26,774 nt of DNA from Nephromyces sp. MM_2019 (taxonomy: Eukaryota; Apicomplexa; Aconoidasida; Nephromycida): positions 1-26,774 of the forward strand of contig JADHZB010001479.1 of assembly GCA_015657535.1 (NCBI GenBank). Direction: 5' to 3'. A program made the position numbers and the translations under genes. Under the pieces are notes generated by a model. It ran no database searches. It was not told the origin of the DNA and saw only the letters and a list, made by a program, of their open reading frames with translations. Below are positions 23,901 to 26,774 of the stretch, piece after piece. How positions within the stretch are numbered: the first letter of the stretch is position 1; every line of letters begins with the position of its first letter.

Positions 23901-25802
23901 TGAATACTGCAAAGAATCCTACTCCTGAAGATGATTTAAGTAGAAATCCTGACAAAATGACGTGGCAGCTGAGGAATTGTAGTACTACAGGGGGAAGTGC
24001 TGAGATGAATCAGCTTGCTGGCCCGGAAGGGCAAGCACTTGAAGTTTCCGCTGCTTCAGGTTGGTGGGTTGAGGAAGCTGTAAGATCTGCAGTGTGTGAA
24101 AGCTCAGTGAAGTTCAGAGACTGTGTGTGTTGGCGAGTAGCTGCCGTCTTGAGGTGATGACAGGAACTCTGCTTGCTTCGATGTTGTTTGGTTAGGAAGT
24201 TTGCAGATGATTTGGAGGTTTCTGGTGTTGTACTGGAGTGTGTGTGCTTTATGATCTGGTAGGCTGAGTTTATTTAGATTTGAAGGTTGGGTTATTTGGG
24301 GGGTGTATGGAATAAAGATGGAGGTTGAAGTTTTGGTTTTACTGGCGTAACTGAGGATGCGGGTATGTGGAGGGGGGATAGTATTCTGATGAGAGTGCTG
24401 TGTATGTTTGCTGAGAAAAAAGTTTGTGATAAGAATGCTAGATGTGTGTGTGGGGGAGCTTTCTGACGAGAATGCTGGATGTGTGTGTTGGGACTTGCTG
24501 GGGAGAATACTGTATGTGTATCTGGAGTACCGTGTGTTATTTTGTTTTTATGTATTTGCGGTGGTGTGTGTTGGTACCTATGCTGGTCTGTGTGTTGGTT
24601 TTTATTTTTGTTTCTAATGTGGTGTTTGTGTGTTTTCCTGTGTTACTTAGTGTGTGTATGTATGCTATTAACTATATGCCCTACTATTTGTACATGCTCT
24701 AACACACAACTTTTCCAATGCAAAAACACGTACGGATAGGTTTCATGTATTGAGTATGCCTTGATTTGAAGCTAGTCGCCTTTATGCTTCACGATTTGCT
24801 TGTGTACAGCAGCTCCTGTGTGTCTTTTTGAGCTTCAATATCCACGTAAATGGAGTAGTTTCTGATATAATTTGAGCTACCGAATCTTGTGTGTTGCACC
24901 TGTACCTTTGCTTTCACTGTGATTCCATGAGTGTGTTGGGCCTCTAAGCTGCCTATGATTGATTTTATTTGTTCCTATACTTAATCTTGTGAGATCATCT
25001 TTTCATGAAGGATTGACTTCATTGAGTTTCAGCTCCACTCTCAATTTATGGCTGAGCAGGGTTTCTTGCAGTTAAAGGCGTGGTTTCTACACACTATTTT
25101 CTAGACACTTTCTATATAATAGTGTGTAGAAACCACGCCTTTAACTGCACATACATAACACCCGTAGCGAAATGCGTATGGATATACAAGCCAGCACGCA
25201 CACCAAAGATTTATCAACACACTAACACGCCTGCACACACACACTTACAAACACACCCACGAACCAACCCACTAACCCACTAACCCACTTACAAACCTAA
25301 CCACCCACCAACCCATTCACGATAAACAGCGTCTATATTGCAATCAATCACCAACACACAATCTTCTGCGCACTTTCCAATCTCTCGCTTCCCACACACA
25401 CTCCACCTCCTCTTCCTACCATTTTTCCTGCAGAAGCTGAGCATTATCAACCAACTACGATTGAAGCTCCGTCGTCGCAGGTAGCTTTTGATACTGCAAA
25501 GGCACCAGCAGCGGAGGAAGCTGGAGATGATGAAAACGAGTGCACTTTAGAGGCTAATTCAGCGGCTGAAAAGAGCGATACTCTCTCAGGAGCAGCTTGT
25601 AATGCGGCAGGTTCTTTAGCACCTCTTCTTCCTGCAACAGAAGGCAGCTCTCATTTGCTAGGCGTCCCTCTCATGGCGGAGTTCGTTACAGTCTTTTCCC
25701 TCTCTGGCTGTCACAACTGCTCAAAAGCTAAAATGTTACTCAAAAAAGCTCATATTAACTTTAAGGAAATCGACTTGGAAATTTTTCCTGAGAAGCGAGC
25801 TG
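20962..25802 (+). CDS. Large disordered protein with C-terminal glutaredoxin-like domain; 3 exons seen, 3' end beyond window
   Basis: Exons 20962-22819, 22899-24059 and 25434-25802 join with consistent phase (TCA-G|GT, TCA-G|AA), giving 1,129 residues before a donor at 25803. Residues 1 to about 1085 are Ser, Glu, Asn, Asp and Thr rich, without clear domains, and look intrinsically disordered. Residues 1090-1129 start a glutaredoxin fold: VTVFSLSG, the dithiol site C1099-H-N-C1102, SKAKMLLKK, INFKEIDLEIFPEKR. Glutaredoxins reduce disulfides or handle Fe-S clusters with glutathione; which applies here is unknown. The FP-E-K-R ending, split in phase 1 so that the next codon may be Glu, resembles plant and protist glutaredoxins that continue into DEP and DUF547 domains. 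That is a guess until the next exons are seen. The first ATG follows TTTCTTGGCAG (AG at 20955-20956), so a 5'-UTR intron is likely; a possible donor GTAAGC is at 20533. Confidence 0.83.
22820..22898 (+). other. 79-nt intron 1 of the glutaredoxin-fusion gene
   Basis: Donor GTAAGA directly after TCAG, and acceptor CTTTTTTTTCAATAG. Removing it keeps frame (NASG|EGATHKK), whereas reading through stops within ten codons. It is far shorter than the other introns in the window and shows no repeats. Confidence 0.93.
24384..24525 (+). repeat. Degenerate ~35-45-bp minisatellite, GT-rich
   Basis: Four related units share the core GA(G/C)AATGCT(A/G)GATGTGTGTG followed by GGGA and CTTGCTG-like sequence; the outer copies are more diverged. 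The repeat explains why three reading frames stay open over this stretch, so none of those frames is taken as coding. Confidence 0.65.
25067..25149. repeat. Perfect 32-bp inverted repeat with 19-nt loop
   Basis: Arms 25067-25098 and 25118-25149 are exact reverse complements; the loop is 25099-25117. In the transcript it would form a long uninterrupted stem containing GGCGTGG paired with CCACGCC. It lies inside intron 2 of the glutaredoxin-fusion gene, between the GT-rich and CA-rich halves. No transposase or flanking target duplication was seen. Confidence 0.97.
25185..25430 (+). repeat. CA/CCAACC-rich tract before splice acceptor
   Basis: Repeated AACCCACT units at 25262-25290 (CCAACCCACTAACCCACTAA) and many CACACA blocks, almost without G. 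It merges into the pyrimidine-rich acceptor of intron 2 (CTCCTCTTCCTACC then TTTTTCCTGCAG). Confidence 0.85.
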
Positions 25803-25843
25803 GTGGGTGGGGGGTTGGAGGTAGGGGGTTGGGGAGAGGGGGT
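25803..25843 (+). other. G-tract cluster (possible G-quadruplex) at a 5' splice site
   Basis: Five runs of three or more G (GGG, GGGGGG, GGGGG, GGGG, GGGGG) are packed in about 40 nt on the coding strand, starting at the donor GTGGGT that interrupts the glutaredoxin domain. The spacing fits the usual four-tract G-quadruplex rule in DNA or RNA. Confidence 0.75.
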
Positions 25844-25940
25844 TGAAGTAGACCTGTTGAAGTAGACCTGTTGAAGTAGATGAGTTGAAGTAGGTGTGTT
25901 AACACTGGTGTTAAAGCAGGTGTATTGAAGTAGGTGTGTT
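25843..25940 (+). repeat. 14-bp minisatellite TTGAAGTAGACCTG, about 7 units
   Basis: Units start at 25843, 25857, 25871 and 25885; diverged 12-14-nt units follow around 25899 and 25911, and a clear copy at 25925. Later units change ACCTG to GTGTG. In-frame TAG and TGA triplets within the unit support this being intron, not exon. Confidence 0.9.
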
Positions 25941-26774
25941 AACTAAGTTGGGTAAAAGCGCGTGTGTGTCGCATTGGACTGTCGCATTTTGTAGTCTGCG
26001 AGTCGCACTCGATTCCTGGATTCATGCCGTTTTTTTTTATTGCAAAACCCGTCGTTATTATACTTCGTTTAGTGCAGGAATTGGCTGTAGATTTGCATGC
26101 AGTTTTTTCCAGTTTTCGTGTGTGTGTCGATTCTATATTGTGATCTTCAGTTTATCACGGGTAAGTTCTTTGGTTGAGGCGCTTTTCGCGTGTGTTCAGT
26201 GTAGAACAAAGATGTCTTTGGGAAGTTTTATGAGGGATAAGAACATGATGTAAGAAGTTTCTCCCAGTGTAGAATTGGCAGCGACTTATGAGGAGATAAT
26301 CTTTCTGTTTTCGTGCCTTTTTTCATCAGCCTTTTCTAGAAAGTATTGCCTTTTATTCTTGTATTTTTCTACTTTCTCTGCACACATTGGAAACAATGAA
26401 GGACTTTTTATTACACTGTATGTATTGACTAATGATGTTCTTGAAAGGGCTCACCTGCTAGCTCTTTGTGTGTGTATGGAAAAAAAACTTCATGCATAGG
26501 CAAGCAGTTGCACACACAGAAGCAAGAGTGCATATACGCATTGACACACATGCACAGTTAATCGGGCATAAGCATGAACAGGAACACACATGACCAGGCA
26601 CGCCCAAACGAGCAGGCATACCACTAGACATGGGAACACAACCGCGGCCACCTACAAGAACGGCCACTCACACACAGACATACAAGCCCCCACATACACA
26701 AACACCCACACCAACGCCCAAACACATAGACACAGACATGCACACAGGCACGCAAACACCCATACACACACACA
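25941..26774 (+). other. Intron 3 of the glutaredoxin-fusion gene, continuing beyond the window
   Basis: No exon that would continue the glutaredoxin fold (a TVP-Q or G-G-D like region) is visible. Open frames at 25936-26253 and 26275-26499 look random. From about 26500 to the end the plus strand becomes CA-rich (CACACAC, ACACCCAC), repeating the GT/G-rich start and CA-rich later part seen in intron 2. Confidence 0.6.

Larger units (their letters stand above)
24060..25433 (+). other. 1,374-nt intron 2: GT-rich 5' half, CA-rich 3' half
   Basis: Donor GTTGGT after TCAG, and acceptor TTTTTCCTGCAG; the junction keeps frame into the glutaredoxin exon. The first 600 nt are extremely rich in G and T (TGTGTGTG, GGTTGGG). 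From about 25180 to the acceptor the plus strand is CA-rich (CACACAC, CCAACC), complementary in character to the start. A perfect hairpin lies between them. An alternative is that the upstream exon reads on to the stop ending at 24157, giving a protein that lacks glutaredoxin. Confidence 0.8.

Noticed and set aside
24408..24739. Three overlapping Cys/Val-rich open frames
   Set aside because: They come from GT-rich repeats in intron 2 of the fusion gene. Cys and Val codons simply reflect TGTGTG.
26458..26667. Minus-strand Cys-rich 69-codon open frame
   Set aside because: Product of a CA-rich tract read in antisense; no conserved pattern.
1..26774. CRISPR array, insertion sequence or prophage
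   Set aside because: No regularly spaced identical repeats, transposase motif or phage gene seen; the repeats present are eukaryotic-type microsatellites and minisatellites.

Overview
The window is nuclear DNA of a eukaryote. Genes are split by spliceosomal introns (GT...AG, many with pyrimidine-rich acceptors), intergenic and intronic DNA is AT-rich and full of CA/GT microsatellites, and no bacterial gene layout is visible. Three protein genes could be rebuilt exon by exon. A plastid-type RsmH with a signal-peptide-like plus transit-peptide-like leader suggests a protist with a secondary (red-lineage) plastid. Together with degenerate TTTAGGG motifs and the microsatellite style, an apicomplexan or chromerid-like alveolate is my best guess. 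This is inference, not proof.

Left part (1-5005, minus strand): five exons of rsmH (mraW), the 16S rRNA m4C1402 methyltransferase, very probably plastid-targeted. Exons are 4212-5005, 2575-2800, 2079-2174, 1574-1687 and 374 down to 150 or 117. The conserved C-terminal end is not seen, so the gene probably runs off the left edge. An intron of this gene carries TTTAGGG repeats. Positions 5006-8575 form a spacer with only short repeats.

Middle (8576-14203, minus strand): a complete eight-exon gene for a 265-residue HAD-superfamily phosphatase-like protein with all four HAD motifs and a basic, acid-poor leader that could send it to mitochondria. One exon is only 31 nt. Positions 14204-20956 form a long spacer between divergently transcribed genes, holding a 139-bp tandem duplication, trinucleotide repeats and a CA-rich tract.

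Right part (20962 to beyond the edge, plus strand): a gene coding for about 1,080 residues of Ser/Glu/Asn-rich, probably disordered protein followed by a glutaredoxin-like domain with a CHNC active site. The glutaredoxin fold is cut by an intron at 25803 and the rest lies outside the window. Its 1.37-kb intron is the most curious stretch: a GT-rich first half, a perfect 32-bp inverted repeat, then a CA-rich second half ending at the acceptor. The next intron opens with a run of G-tracts and a 14-bp minisatellite. The three genes do not form a pathway; the rsmH and HAD proteins both look organelle-directed.
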